This document shows positions 53,896 to 63,551 of a stretch of DNA of 64,000 bases, piece after piece (within the stretch, counting starts at the first letter, position 1; each line of letters starts with the position of its first letter). The translations under genes and the position numbers were made by a program. Location: contig UBZP01000001.1 of the NCBI GenBank assembly GCA_900469965.1, positions 310,001 to 374,000 of the forward strand, read 5' to 3'. The notes below the pieces were generated by a model, which worked only from the letters and a program-made list of their open reading frames with translations, was not told where the DNA came from and searched no databases. This DNA is from Hyphomicrobiales bacterium (GTDB taxonomy: Bacteria; Pseudomonadota; Alphaproteobacteria; Rhizobiales; Rhizobiaceae).

Positions 53896-54897
53896 ATGTC
53901 GGATTCGTCGCAGTTGCCGCTCGATGTGGCAGTCCTGCTGCCGTGCTACAACGAGGCCCAGACGATCGGTGCGGTCGTGTCGGGCTTCAGGGAAGCCCTC
54001 CCCGGCGCACGCATCTACGTCTACGACAACAACTCGACCGACGGCACGGCGCTCCGCGCCCTTCTTGCCGGCGCCACCGTGGCGCGCGAGCGGCGCCAGG
54101 GCAAGGGCAACGTGGTGCGGCGGATGTTTTCCGACATCGACGCCGACGTCTACATCATGGCGGACGGCGACGGGACCTATGCGCCGCAGGATGCCCGGCA
54201 ACTGATCGACACGCTGATCTCCGAACGGGCCGACATGGTCGTGGGAACGCGGCGCGGCGTGCGCGCCGATGCCGGCCGGCAGGGCCATGCCTTCGGCAAC
54301 CGGATCTTCAACCGCCTCTATCGGACACTGTTCGGCACCGACTTCACCGACATCTTCTCCGGCTACCGCGCCTTTTCGCGGCGCTTTGCCAAGAGCTTCC
54401 CGGCTATGTCCGCCGGATTCGAGATCGAGACGGAGATGTCCGTCCATGCGAGCCGCCTGAGGGCGCCGATCCACGAAATCGAACTCGACTACGGCCGCCG
54501 GCCCGAGGGATCGCATTCGAAGCTCTCGACCTTCCGCGACGGTGGCAAGATCCTCTGGATGTTCGCCATGCTGATGAAGGAGACGCGGCCCTTCACCTTC
54601 TTCGGCGCTTTCAGCGGCCTGTTCATGCTGGCGAGCTTCGTCTTCATGGCGCCGGTGCTCGTCGAGTATTTCGAGACCGGCCTCGTGCAACGGCTGCCGA
54701 CCTGGATCCTGTCGATGGCGCTGATGATGATTTCCTTCCTCGTCTTCTCCGCCGGCCTCATCCTCGATTCGCTCGCCCGTGCGCGAAACGAGCAGCTGCG
54801 CATGCATTACATGACGCTGCCCAAGCTTCCCGCGGGCCTGACCGCACCGCTTGCAACACCTCTTGCAGAAGGCGCCGCGTCGGTGGATGCGGCATGA
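53896..54897 (+). CDS. DPM1-like family 2 glycosyltransferase with C-terminal membrane segments
   Basis: 333 residues. GT2 domain with LPCYNEAQTIGAVV, YDNNSTDGT and DGDGTYAPQDA (metal site), then FSGYRAFSRRF and two C-terminal membrane segments (about 235-300). It resembles dolichol/polyprenyl-phosphate sugar transferases. Its stop overlaps the ATG of the GtrA gene (ATGA), so they act together: synthesis of a lipid-linked sugar and flipping across the membrane. Sugar unknown. Confidence 0.88.
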   Translation: MSDSSQLPLDVAVLLPCYNEAQTIGAVVSGFREALPGARIYVYDNNSTDGTALRALLAGATVARERRQGKGNVVRRMFSDIDADVYIMADGDGTYAPQDARQLIDTLISERADMVVGTRRGVRADAGRQGHAFGNRIFNRLYRTLFGTDFTDIFSGYRAFSRRFAKSFPAMSAGFEIETEMSVHASRLRAPIHEIELDYGRRPEGSHSKLSTFRDGGKILWMFAMLMKETRPFTFFGAFSGLFMLASFVFMAPVLVEYFETGLVQRLPTWILSMALMMISFLVFSAGLILDSLARARNEQLRMHYMTLPKLPAGLTAPLATPLAEGAASVDAA

Positions 54898-55283
54898 GGC
54901 GGCTCGTCTGGTTTGCCGTTGCCGGCGGAACCGGATTTCTCTTGGATGCGGGCCTGCTTGCGCTGCTGTTGGCTGCGACGCCGCTCGGTCCGCTGACCGC
55001 GCGCGTCCTTTCCATCGTTACGGCGATGGCTGCGACGTGGGTGCTCAACCGCCAGCTGACGTTTGGCCGAAGCGGACGGTCGCTCGTATCCGAAGGCACC
55101 CGTTACGGTGGCGTCGGTGTGACCGCGGCCGTCCTCAACTACCTGCTTTATACCGGAACTCTGCTTGCAGTGCCGTCGACACCGCCGGTCCTGGCCGTGG
55201 CTGCCGCTTCGGCAATCGCGATGCTCTGGTCGTGGTTCGGCTATTCCCGCCTCGTCTTCGGCTCGCCCACCTCCCCGAAATAG
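54894..55283 (+). CDS. GtrA-family membrane protein (lipid-linked sugar flippase)
   Basis: 129 residues with four membrane segments, the size and layout of GtrA proteins. FAVAGGTGFLLDAGLLALL opens the protein and WVLNRQLTFGRSG is the conserved central motif. GtrA partners move polyprenyl-phosphate sugars made by a DPM1-like enzyme, which is encoded directly upstream with a four-base overlap. Confidence 0.87.
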   Translation: MRRLVWFAVAGGTGFLLDAGLLALLLAATPLGPLTARVLSIVTAMAATWVLNRQLTFGRSGRSLVSEGTRYGGVGVTAAVLNYLLYTGTLLAVPSTPPVLAVAAASAIAMLWSWFGYSRLVFGSPTSPK

Positions 55284-55373
55284 GCGCGCATCGCCTCGTC
55301 GCCGGGGAAGCAGGGATTGATTTGGCACGCCCGCCATCAGCATGGGGTATGCAGCGCGACGCCTTGCAGGGCG

Positions 55374-56360
55374 TCAGACCGTTTCCCAGCCATCCTTCTC
55401 GCTGGCGCGGTAGATGGCGTCGATCAGCTTCTGGCTGTTCATCGAGCTCTCGAGCGTCACCACTTCCTCGGGCTCGCCTTGCGCCGCACGCGCGAAGGCC
55501 TCGGCCTCCAGCTTGTACTGTCGCGAATCCTGGAACCGGAACAGCTGCGATTGGGAGTGGTTCTGGTTGGTCAGTTCGATTTCCTCGGCGCCGTAGCGGT
55601 CGGCGTTGAAAGGCGACTTGACCTCGATGAAACCCTTGTCGCCGTGGAAGACCATCACCTGGCGGGCGGCGAGCTGGGTCGAGATATAGAAGCTCAGGTC
55701 GAAGTCGCCGAAGTCGGCACGCACGGTGGAATAAATGTCGGTGCCGAAGTCGGGATCGCGCTCGGTCGCCGCCTGGACGCGGATCGGCTCCTTGCCGGTG
55801 GCAAAGCGCGTGGTCATGGTCGGATAGACGCCGATGTCCGGCAGACCACCCCCGCCGAGCGCGGGAATGTTGCGCATGTTGCCGGGGTCGCGGTTGAAAT
55901 AGGTGAAGGCGCCCTGGACATGGCGAAGCCTGCCGACGGCACCCTCCTTCAAGAGTTCGCGGACCTTCCGCCACACCGGGGCATAGGTGACCATGTAGGC
56001 CTCGGAGATCAGCACCTTGTTGCGGTCGCGCGCGGCGATCAGGGTCTCGATCTCGGACGCGCGCAGCGCGATCGGCTTTTCGCAGAGCACGTGCTTGCCG
56101 GCATCGGCCGCCTTGATCGTCCATTCGACGTGCTGCGAGGTCGGCAGCGGGATGTAGACGGCGTCGATCAGATCGGAGGCGAGCATCTCCTCGTAGGAGC
56201 CGAAGGCGTGCGGCACCGAGAAGCGGTCGGCCATGGCGCGGGCCTTGGCGAGATCGCGGCTGGCAATTGCGGTGACGACGCAGTTCTCCGCGTCCTGGAT
56301 CGCGGGCACGACCAGTTCACGGCCGATCTTGGCCGTAGACAGAATACCGAAACGCAACAT
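55374..56360 (-). CDS. Gfo/Idh/MocA-family oxidoreductase
   Basis: 328 residues. N-terminal Rossmann domain starting [16 protein letters not shown], with the family EKP motif in [16 protein letters not shown]. The C-terminal alpha/beta domain contains [12 protein letters not shown], in which the conserved Asp helps substrate binding. Acts on sugars or sugar derivatives with NAD(P). GGAGCCGCC precedes ATG 56360. Divergent from the aldo/keto reductase gene. Substrate unknown. Confidence 0.9.
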   Translation of the reverse strand: MLRFGILSTAKIGRELVVPAIQDAENCVVTAIASRDLAKARAMADRFSVPHAFGSYEEMLASDLIDAVYIPLPTSQHVEWTIKAADAGKHVLCEKPIALRASEIETLIAARDRNKVLISEAYMVTYAPVWRKVRELLKEGAVGRLRHVQGAFTYFNRDPGNMRNIPALGGGGLPDIGVYPTMTTRFATGKEPIRVQAATERDPDFGTDIYSTVRADFGDFDLSFYISTQLAARQVMVFHGDKGFIEVKSPFNADRYGAEEIELTNQNHSQSQLFRFQDSRQYKLEAEAFARAAQGEPEEVVTLESSMNSQKLIDAIYRASEKDGWETV

Positions 56361-56523
56361 GGCGGCTCCTCCTTGAATCGGCCGCAGACTATGCCTGAGG
56401 TACGTGCCTAGCAAGGGTGACCTGCAGCGAAATTCCTTTGCCGCTGGTTCAAAAGTCCGCCGCCTGCCTTATGCTTGCAGGCGCCACCCGTCTGCCTCGC
56501 CACCTGACAATGGAGAATGCACC

Positions 56524-57474
56524 ATGCAGAAACGCAACCTCGGGCGAACCGGCCTGGACATCGCGCCGCTCGTGTTCGGCGGAAACGTGTTCGGCTGGAC
56601 CGCCGACGAGAAGACCTCGTTCACGCTGCTCGACGCCTTCACGGATGCCGGCTTCAACGCCATCGACACGGCCGACGTCTATTCGTCCTGGGTGCCGGGC
56701 AACAGGGGCGGCGAGTCCGAGACCATCATCGGCAACTGGCTGAAGCAATCCGGTCGACCGCGCGACAGCGTCGTCCTGATCACCAAGGTCGGCTCGGACA
56801 TGGGCCAGGGCCACCGCGACCTGTCGCGCAATTGGATCATGGAGGCGGTCGAGGCTTCGCTGAGGCGGCTGCAGACGGACCACATCGATCTTTATCTTTC
56901 GCATTGGCCGGACGACCGCACCCCGTACGAGGAAACGCTCGCGGCCCATGCCGCGCTCGTTTCGGCCGGCAAGGTCCGCGCCTTCGGAGCCTCCAATCTC
57001 AATGCCGCGCAGTTGCAGGCATCCTTCGAAGCCGCCGACCGGGCCGGCCTGCCGCGTTACGGCGCGCTGCAGCCCGAATACAATCTCTACGATCGGGCCG
57101 GATTCGAGGGCCCGCTTGCGGAACTCTGCACGCGCGAGCATATCGGCGTCATCACCTATTTCAGCCTGGCCCGCGGCTTCCTCAGCGGAAAGTACCGGTC
57201 GATCGCCGACACCGAGGGCAAGGCGCGCGGCGGCGGTGTCGCCGGATATCTCGACGACAAGGGCCTGCGCATCCTCGCAGCCCTCGACAAGGTCAGCGCC
57301 GAGACCGGCGCGAAGCCCGCCGAGATCGCTCTCGCCTGGCTGATCGCCAAGCCCGCCGTCACCGCGCCGATTGCCAGCGCAACCAATCTCGAGCAACTGA
57401 AGAGCCTGACCAGGGCGGCCGGTCTCGCGCTCTCGGACGAACACATGGCGGCGCTGGACGCCGCCGGCGCCTGA
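56524..57474 (+). CDS. Aldo/keto reductase
   Basis: 316-residue TIM-barrel NADPH oxidoreductase. The catalytic tetrad is visible as Asp48 and Tyr53 (DTADVY), Lys88 (LITKVG) and His127 (LYLSHWPD). The C-terminal NADPH site is PIASATNLEQLKSL. The opening MQKRNLGRTGLDIAPLVFGGN is typical of the AKR11/YajO-like group. GGAG lies before ATG 56524; the longer ORF from 56404 is not preferred. Substrate unknown. Confidence 0.92.
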   Translation: MQKRNLGRTGLDIAPLVFGGNVFGWTADEKTSFTLLDAFTDAGFNAIDTADVYSSWVPGNRGGESETIIGNWLKQSGRPRDSVVLITKVGSDMGQGHRDLSRNWIMEAVEASLRRLQTDHIDLYLSHWPDDRTPYEETLAAHAALVSAGKVRAFGASNLNAAQLQASFEAADRAGLPRYGALQPEYNLYDRAGFEGPLAELCTREHIGVITYFSLARGFLSGKYRSIADTEGKARGGGVAGYLDDKGLRILAALDKVSAETGAKPAEIALAWLIAKPAVTAPIASATNLEQLKSLTRAAGLALSDEHMAALDAAGA

Positions 57475-57656
57475 CCGAACCGCCGCCCCGCAACGGCATG
57501 GCCCGGCCGACGCGCCTTCGGGCCGGTCCTGCCGTGCGGGTGGGCGATCTCGCATCAGGAAAACGTCCACACGACGGAACAACTGCGTTCGACCATCGTT
57601 GTCGGGGAGCCACCGCGACGTGGCATTCCCAGATTTTCCCCAGGAGGACGAGGCAG

Positions 57657-58157
57657 ATGGCCAAGGAAAAGACATTGGACGACCTGTTCTACGACACGCT
57701 GAAGGACATCTACTACGCCGAGCGGCAGATCCTGAAGGCGCTGCCGAAGATGGCCCGCGGCGCCCAGTCGCCGGAGCTGAAGGCGGCTTTCGAGAAGCAC
57801 AAGGATCAGACGCAGGGCCAGATCGAGCGCCTTCAGAAGGTGTTCGAGATCATCGGCAAGCGCGCCCAGGGCAAGACCTGCGAAGCGATCGAAGGCATTC
57901 TCGCCGAGGGCGAGGAGGTGATGGAGGAATTCAAGGGCACCGCGGCGCTCGACGCCGGCCTGATCTCCGCCGCGCAGGCGGTGGAGCACTACGAGATCTC
58001 CCGCTACGGCACGCTGAAGACCTGGGCGCAGACGCTCGGCCACAAGGAGGCCGTGAAGCTCCTCGATGCGACGCTGCAGGAGGAAGGCCAGACCGACGAG
58101 GACCTGACCAGGCTCGCCGTCGCGACCTCCAACAAGAAGGCCGCCAAGGCGGCCTGA
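57657..58157 (+). CDS. DUF892 ferritin-like protein (YciE/YciF type)
   Basis: 166 residues forming a four-helix bundle. DTLKDIYYAERQILKALPKMA and AVEHYEISRYGTLKTWAQTLG carry the Glu/His residues that form a di-iron site in this family. A Lys/Ala-rich tail (SNKKAAKAA) follows. DUF892 proteins are linked to general and osmotic stress. AGGAGG is located ten bases before the ATG. Transcribed alone. Confidence 0.9.
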   Translation: MAKEKTLDDLFYDTLKDIYYAERQILKALPKMARGAQSPELKAAFEKHKDQTQGQIERLQKVFEIIGKRAQGKTCEAIEGILAEGEEVMEEFKGTAALDAGLISAAQAVEHYEISRYGTLKTWAQTLGHKEAVKLLDATLQEEGQTDEDLTRLAVATSNKKAAKAA

Positions 58158-58198
58158 CGTTTCGCCGGACCCGATCGAACGACCGGGCCGGGCATGAA

Positions 58199-58253
58199 GA
58201 ATGACGGGCGGGGAGGCCATCGAAGCGGCCGGCGGATCCCTCGCCCGTCATTC
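58199..58253 (+). repeat. Nested inverted repeat between DUF892 and pheT
   Basis: 12-bp perfect outer arms (58199-58210 and 58242-58253) with a nested GGCC/GGCC hairpin inside. It lies between convergent genes and may act as a terminator for both, though no T run follows on either strand. Confidence 0.55.
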
Positions 58254-58278
58254 CGTTACGTTCCCATTCGTCGCCCGA

Positions 58279-60705
58279 TCAGGCGCGAAGGACCCCGCCC
58301 GTCGCCTTGGCGACGCTTGCGACGATCTTGGCGGTCAGCGCCTCGAAGTCCTCGTCCGTCAGTGTCTTGTCCGACGGCTGGATGACCACTTCGATCGCAA
58401 CCGACTTCCTGCCTTCGCCGACGGAGGCCCCCTCGAACACGTCGAAGACGGTCACGGCCGTCACCAGCTTGCGGTCGGCGCCCGCGGCCGCCCGCACGAT
58501 GGCGCCGGCTTCCACCGTCTTGTCGACCACGAAGGCGAAGTCGCGCTTCACCGCCTGGAAGGGCGAGAGTTCCAGCGCCGGCTTGGTGCGGGTCGCCTTC
58601 TTCTTCGGCTCGGGCATGGCGTCGATGAAGATCTCGAAGCCGGCGAGGGCGCCGGAGACGTCGAGGGCGGCCAGCGTCTTCGGATGGAACTCGCCGAAAT
58701 GGCCGAGCACGATCTTCGGACCCATCTTGATGGTGCCGGAGCGACCGGGATGGTACCAGTCCGGGCCGCCCGGCTCGATCTGGACATTGGCCATCGGCAG
58801 GCCGCAGGCCTCGATCACAGCGAGCGCATCGGCCTTGGCGTCGAAGACGTCGACCGGCTTGCCGCCACCCTTGGCCGGATTCGACCAGAGGCGCCCGGCC
58901 CCGGACAGCGAGGCCGTTGCGCGGCGGATACCGCCGGCGACGCGACGCTGGCCTTCCGGCCGGTCGTTCTCGTAGGTGCCCGAAACCTCGAAGATCGCGA
59001 CGTCGCCGAAGCCCCTGTCGGCATTGCGCTGCGCCGCCGTCAGGAGGCCCGGCAGCAGCGAGGGCCGCATGTCGGACATGTCGGCCGCGATCGGGTTCGA
59101 CAGCGCCAGTTCCGGCGCGCCACCGCCGAAAAGCTCGGCCTGCGCCTTCGGAATGAAGGACCAGGTGACGGCCTCCATCATGCCGCGGGCGGCCAGTGCG
59201 CGCTTGGCGAGGCGCGAGCGGATCTGCAGCGTCGTCAGGATCTTGCCGTTGACGCTCGCATGGTTCTCGAGCGGCGCCGCATGAATGTTGTCGACGCCGT
59301 GAATGCGCATCACCTCTTCGACGAGGTCGGCCTTGCCGTCGACATCCGGACGCCAGGAGGGGACCGATACCGAGAGCCGTTCACCCGAGCCGGAAACGCC
59401 AAAGCCGAGCTTCGTCAGGATCGCACGGCTCTCCTCGGACGAGACTTCGAGACCCGTCAGGCGCCTGACCTCGGAGACCGGGAAATCGATGACCTTCGGC
59501 TCGTAGCCCCGGTAGCCGACGACGTCGGCCTTCGCCGCGACACCTCCACACAGCTCGAGCACGAGCTCGGTCGTGCGCTCGAGACCGGGCGCCATGTATT
59601 CCGGGTCGACGCCGCGCTCGAAGCGGTAGCGGGCATCGGTGATGATGCCGAGCGTGCGGCCGGTGCGCGCGATGTTCATCGGGTCCCAGAGCGCGGACTC
59701 GATCAGGACGTCGGTGGTGGACTCGTCGCAGCCCGAATGCTCGCCACCCATGACGCCGCCGATCGATTCCAGGCCGTTGTCGTCGGCGATGACGACATTG
59801 GCGGGGGACAGCTTGTACTCGCGCTGGTCGAGCGCCAGGATGCTCTCGCCCTCCTTCGCCCGGCGGACGACGAGATCGCCCTTGACCTTGGCCGCGTCGA
59901 AGACGTGCATCGGCCGGCCCTGGTCGAAGGTCATGTAGTTGGTGATGTCGACCAGCGCATTGATCGGGCGCAGGCCGATCGCGATCAGCCGCTGCTGCAT
60001 CCAGCGCGGGCTGGGGCCGTTCTTCACGCCGCGTACAAGCCGGAGCGCGAAGCCCGGGCAGAGATGGGCATCCTCGCCCAGATCGAGCTTCACCTTCACC
60101 GGCGTCTCGCCCTCGACCTTGAACGACGGCGAAACGGGGTGCTTCAGGGTGCCGAGGCCGGAGGCTGCGAGATCGCGGGCGATGCCGAAGACGCTGGTGC
60201 AATCCGGGCGGTTGGGCGTCAGGTTGATCTCGATAACCGGATCGTCGAGGCCGGCATAGGCGGCGAAGCTCGTGCCGACCGGCGCATCGGCCGGCAGGTC
60301 GATGATGCCGTCGTGATTGTCCGACATCTCGAGTTCCTTCTCCGAGCACATCATGCCGCGGCTCTCGACGCCGCGGATGTTGCCGACGGAAAGGGTCACG
60401 TCGATGCCGGGAACGTAGGTGCCGGGCGATGCGAAGGCGCCGACGAGGCCCGCGCGCGCGTTCGGCGCGCCGCAGACGACCTGCACAGGTGCGCCGGCGC
60501 CGGTGTCGACCATCAGCACGCGCAGCTTGTCGGCGTTCGGGTGCTGCTCGGCGGAGACGACCTTGGCGATCACGAAGGGGCGGAACGAAGCCTTGTCGTC
60601 GACGTCCTCGACCTCGAGCCCGATCGCGGTCAGGCGTTCGCAGATCTGTTCCAGCGTCGCATCCGTATCCAGATGCTCTTTCAGCCAGGAGAGTGTGAAT
60701 TTCAT
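58279..60705 (-). CDS. pheT: Phenylalanyl-tRNA synthetase beta subunit
   Basis: 808 residues, the usual length. N-terminal tRNA-binding (EMAP-like) domain (about 40-150), the B3/4 editing region, B5 ([22 protein letters not shown]), a synthetase-like core ([18 protein letters not shown] precedes B5) and a C-terminal FDX-ACB domain starting [15 protein letters not shown]. Forms the alpha2-beta2 enzyme with PheS. Follows pheS by 25 bp in one operon. Confidence 0.98.
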   Translation of the reverse strand: MKFTLSWLKEHLDTDATLEQICERLTAIGLEVEDVDDKASFRPFVIAKVVSAEQHPNADKLRVLMVDTGAGAPVQVVCGAPNARAGLVGAFASPGTYVPGIDVTLSVGNIRGVESRGMMCSEKELEMSDNHDGIIDLPADAPVGTSFAAYAGLDDPVIEINLTPNRPDCTSVFGIARDLAASGLGTLKHPVSPSFKVEGETPVKVKLDLGEDAHLCPGFALRLVRGVKNGPSPRWMQQRLIAIGLRPINALVDITNYMTFDQGRPMHVFDAAKVKGDLVVRRAKEGESILALDQREYKLSPANVVIADDNGLESIGGVMGGEHSGCDESTTDVLIESALWDPMNIARTGRTLGIITDARYRFERGVDPEYMAPGLERTTELVLELCGGVAAKADVVGYRGYEPKVIDFPVSEVRRLTGLEVSSEESRAILTKLGFGVSGSGERLSVSVPSWRPDVDGKADLVEEVMRIHGVDNIHAAPLENHASVNGKILTTLQIRSRLAKRALAARGMMEAVTWSFIPKAQAELFGGGAPELALSNPIAADMSDMRPSLLPGLLTAAQRNADRGFGDVAIFEVSGTYENDRPEGQRRVAGGIRRATASLSGAGRLWSNPAKGGGKPVDVFDAKADALAVIEACGLPMANVQIEPGGPDWYHPGRSGTIKMGPKIVLGHFGEFHPKTLAALDVSGALAGFEIFIDAMPEPKKKATRTKPALELSPFQAVKRDFAFVVDKTVEAGAIVRAAAGADRKLVTAVTVFDVFEGASVGEGRKSVAIEVVIQPSDKTLTDEDFEALTAKIVASVAKATGGVLRA

Positions 60706-60730
60706 CGTTTCTGATCCTTACGCGCGCGAC

Positions 60731-61816
60731 TTAAGCACTGAGGCCGCCGAACAGGGTCGGGACGTCGAGCGGGCGGAAGCCGTAGTGGTTCATCCAGCGG
60801 ACATCGGCGTTGAAGAAGTCGCGCAGGTCCGGCATGCCGTATTTCAGCATGGCGATGCGGTCCAGCCCCATGCCCCAGGCGAAGCCCTGGTACTCGTCCG
60901 GGTCCAGCCCGCCGGCGCGCAGCACGTTCGGGTGCACCATGCCGCAGCCGAGGATCTCCATCCAGTCGGTGCCTTCGCCGAACTTGACGATCGGTCCCGA
61001 CGAGCGGTCGCACTGGATGTCGACCTCGAAGGAGGGCTCGGTGAAGGGGAAGAAGGACGGACGGAAACGCATGGTGACGCCGTCGACCTCGAAGAAGGCC
61101 TTGCAGAACTCTTCCAGCACCCAGCGCATGTTGGCGACGTTCGCGGTCTTGTCGACCACGAGGCCTTCCACCTGGTGGAACATCGGCGAGTGGGTCGCAT
61201 CCGAATCCTGCCGGTAGGTCTTGCCGGGGATGATGATGCGGATCGGCGGCTTCTGCGCCTCCATGGTGCGGACCTGCACCGGCGAGGTGTGGGTGCGCAG
61301 CACCTTGCGCTCGCCGTTTGCATCCGGCGGGAAGAAGAAGGTGTCGTGCATCTCGCGCGCCGGATGGCCTTCGGGGAAGTTCAGCGCGGTGAAATTGTAG
61401 TAGTCGGTCTCGATGTCCGGACCTTCGGCGATCGAAAAGCCCATGTCGGCGAAGATGGCGGTGATCTCGTCGATGATCTGGCTGATCGGATGGATGCGAC
61501 CGCGCTCGGCCGGCGAGGACCGCACCGGCAGGCTGACGTCGACGGTCTCGGCCGCAAGCCTTGCGGCGATCGCGGCGTCGCGCAGCTCGCTCTTGCGGGC
61601 GGTGATCGCCTCCGTCAGCTCGTTCTTCAAGGCATTGATCGCCGCGCCGCGCGTCTGGCGCTCTTCCGGGGTCATCGTGCCCAGCGTCTTCAGGAGCTCG
61701 GAGACGGAGCCCTTCTTGCCGAGCGCGTTGACACGCACGGCCTCGATGGCCGCTTCATCGCCGGCGGCCCCGACGTCCGCCAACAGGGTCTGTTTCAGGG
61801 AATCAAGATCGGACAT
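60731..61816 (-). CDS. pheS: Phenylalanyl-tRNA synthetase alpha subunit
   Basis: 361 residues from ATG 61816. Helical N-terminal domain (about 1-90) that binds tRNA, then the class II catalytic core: [19 protein letters not shown], motif 2 [19 protein letters not shown], and motif 3 [17 protein letters not shown]. Catalyses phenylalanylation of tRNA-Phe with PheT. A leftward terminator separates it from rplT, so pheST probably has its own promoter or is reached by partial read-through. Confidence 0.98.
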   Translation of the reverse strand: MSDLDSLKQTLLADVGAAGDEAAIEAVRVNALGKKGSVSELLKTLGTMTPEERQTRGAAINALKNELTEAITARKSELRDAAIAARLAAETVDVSLPVRSSPAERGRIHPISQIIDEITAIFADMGFSIAEGPDIETDYYNFTALNFPEGHPAREMHDTFFFPPDANGERKVLRTHTSPVQVRTMEAQKPPIRIIIPGKTYRQDSDATHSPMFHQVEGLVVDKTANVANMRWVLEEFCKAFFEVDGVTMRFRPSFFPFTEPSFEVDIQCDRSSGPIVKFGEGTDWMEILGCGMVHPNVLRAGGLDPDEYQGFAWGMGLDRIAMLKYGMPDLRDFFNADVRWMNHYGFRPLDVPTLFGGLSA

Positions 61817-61837
61817 CGTTTCAAATCCATTGGGCCA

Positions 61838-61874
61838 TAAGAAAAACCCGCGCCAGCCCTGCCAGCGCGGGTTT
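61838..61874 (-). terminator. Leftward intrinsic terminator between rplT and pheS
   Basis: 10-bp stem AAACCCGCGC (61865-61874 pairing with 61844-61853), 11-base loop, then TTTTTC on the minus strand. It lies 38 bp after the rplT stop and 22 bp before the pheS ATG. Confidence 0.85.
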
Positions 61875-61911
61875 CCCAATTCTAGATACAAAGGCTTGGG
61901 AAGCGCTGGTC

Positions 61912-62316
61912 TTAACGAACCGCGCTTTCAAACTCGTTCTTCGTGCCGGCGTCCTTGAGGTAGGCGAGCGCCTTCTTGGAAGCTTCGACGAGGGCGCCGA
62001 AGGCTGCCGGCTCGTGGATCGCCATGTCGGAGAGGACCTTGCGGTCGACTTCGATGCCAGCCTTGTTCAGGCCGTCGATGAAGCGGCCATAGGTCAGGCC
62101 GAATTCGCGGACGGCAGCGTTGATGCGCTGGATCCACAGAGCGCGGAAGTTGCGCTTGTTCACCTTGCGGTCGCGGTAGGCGTACTGCTTGGAGCGGTCA
62201 ACCGCAGCCTTGGCGGCGCGGATGGTGTTCTTGCGGCGGCCGTAAAAGCCCTTGGCTGCCTTGAGGGTCTTCTTGTGCTTGGCGTGGGCGGTAACGCCGC
62301 GTTTTACACGTGCCAT
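61912..62316 (-). CDS. rplT: 50S ribosomal protein L20
   Basis: 134 residues. The basic N-terminal extension ([16 protein letters not shown]) that threads 23S r[19 protein letters not shown] and [18 protein letters not shown] are all conserved. Essential for assembly of the large subunit. Follows rpmI by 39 bp and ends at a terminator. Confidence 0.98.
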   Translation of the reverse strand: MARVKRGVTAHAKHKKTLKAAKGFYGRRKNTIRAAKAAVDRSKQYAYRDRKVNKRNFRALWIQRINAAVREFGLTYGRFIDGLNKAGIEVDRKVLSDMAIHEPAAFGALVEASKKALAYLKDAGTKNEFESAVR

Positions 62317-62355
62317 GTCATGATCTCCTTAACGTATCCAAATAGCCCGAAAGTC

Positions 62356-62559
62356 TCAGAGACCGTTCGGCAGGTAGTTCTTGACGACCTTCTTGCCGTC
62401 GGGCTCGGCGAGAACCATGGTTCCACGCGCGTCGCGGATGAACTTGTTGGTACGCTTGATCATGCCGTGGCGCTTGCCGGCGGCGGCAGCACGGACCTTG
62501 CCGGTCGCGGTGATCTTGAACCGCTTCTTGGCAGACGATTTCGTCTTCATCTTGGGCAT
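62356..62559 (-). CDS. rpmI: 50S ribosomal protein L35
   Basis: 67 residues from ATG 62559 ([20 protein letters not shown]), with GGAG upstream. The [16 protein letters not shown] motif is conserved. A longer in-frame ORF to 62688 is in the leader and not coding. First gene of the rpmI-rplT pair, after the infC terminator. Confidence 0.98.
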   Translation of the reverse strand: MPKMKTKSSAKKRFKITATGKVRAAAAGKRHGMIKRTNKFIRDARGTMVLAEPDGKKVVKNYLPNGL

Positions 62560-62718
62560 TTTGCTACTCCATTCTTCTTGGTTTCGAGACGGCTGACGAG
62601 GCTCGTCTCCAGCGTAAAGAACGGCCACGGCATGCCCTGCCGGACCGTTCGGACGGGGGCTTGTAACCGAAGTCCCCCGAAAGCGCAACCGGATTCCTGA
62701 AAACCGGGCGGTTGCGCC

Positions 62719-62749
62719 GGAAAAGCAAAAAGCCGCCCGGGGGGCGGCT
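62719..62749 (-). terminator. Leftward intrinsic terminator after infC
   Basis: 8-bp stem AGCCGCCC/GGGCGGCT (62731-62738 with 62742-62749), 3-base loop, followed by TTTTTGCTTTT on the minus strand. It starts 20 bp after the infC stop and isolates infC from rpmI-rplT. Confidence 0.87.
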
Positions 62750-62769
62750 CATGCGTCTCGTCGCGCGCC

Positions 62770-63306
62770 TCAGCGGGGCGCCAGCACCATCATCATCTGG
62801 CGGCCTTCGAGCTTCGGCTCGGCCTCGACCTTGGCGATCGTCTGCGTGTCTTCCTTGACCTGCAGCAGAAGCTTCATGCCGAGTTCCTGGTGCGCCATTT
62901 CGCGCCCGCGGAACTTGAGCGTCACCTTGACCTTGTCGCCGTCTTCGAAGAACCGGTTCATCGCCTTCATCTTCACGTCGTAGTCGTGCGTGTCGATGTT
63001 CGGGCGCATCTTGATTTCCTTGATCTCGACGATCTTCTGCTTCTTGCGCGCTTCGGCCGCCTTCTTCTGGTTGGCGTATTTCAGCTTGCCGAGGTCGAGG
63101 ATCTTACACACCGGCGGATCGGTGTTCGGGGAAATCTCCACGAGATCGAGGCCGGCGTCTTCCGCCATGCGAAGGGCCTGATCGGTGGGAACGATGCCGT
63201 GGTTCACGCCTTCGGCATCGATGAGCTGAACCCGGGGAATCCGGATTTCTCGGTTTGAGCGCGGGCCGTCCTTGACCGGGGCGTCCGCTTTGAAGGGTCT
63301 GCGAAT
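62770..63306 (-). CDS. infC: Translation initiation factor IF-3, with ATT start codon
   Basis: 178 residues, the normal IF-3 length, if translation starts at the ATT at 63306 (first codons ATT CGC AGA CCC). GAGGAG lies eight bases upstream. No ATG or GTG occurs in frame near the conserved N-terminus ([21 protein letters not shown]). IF-3 discriminates against non-AUG starts, and the E. coli gene uses AUU for autoregulation, so this start is meaningful. The C-terminal domain ([18 protein letters not shown]) binds 30S. A terminator follows. Confidence 0.93.
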   Translation of the reverse strand: MRRPFKADAPVKDGPRSNREIRIPRVQLIDAEGVNHGIVPTDQALRMAEDAGLDLVEISPNTDPPVCKILDLGKLKYANQKKAAEARKKQKIVEIKEIKMRPNIDTHDYDVKMKAMNRFFEDGDKVKVTLKFRGREMAHQELGMKLLLQVKEDTQTIAKVEAEPKLEGRQMMMVLAPR

Positions 63307-63551
63307 GGTCGTATTCTCCTCGAATAGTTTCGGATAGGCATTCCAATTTTTCGGGGCAATTTTCACCGCCGCATCGCGCGGGTGCGCTGCTTGCGGGCAA
63401 TGTGTCGATCGCCGAGGCGAAGTCAATACCACGTCGCGCGGAAAAAATCACCACCTGTGCCGCCCCGTGCGAAATCGTGTAAATCGGAGCCACAGAGGCG
63501 GTAGAGGCAGGTGTGGCAAGCTGTCGCCGCCACCATTTCAGGAGCATTTCA

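Noticed and set aside
55284-55373. Remnant of a gene between gtrA and the Gfo/Idh gene
   Set aside because: Frames in this stretch show no ribosome site or recognisable domain. It is 90 bp between convergent genes with only a small 6-bp hairpin at its end.
61817-61891. Possible pheST attenuator leader peptide containing Trp and Phe codons upstream of pheS
   Set aside because: The reading frame has no stop before pheS, starts with an unsupported TTG and crosses the terminator stem. The aromatic codons look like chance. Only the terminator is kept.
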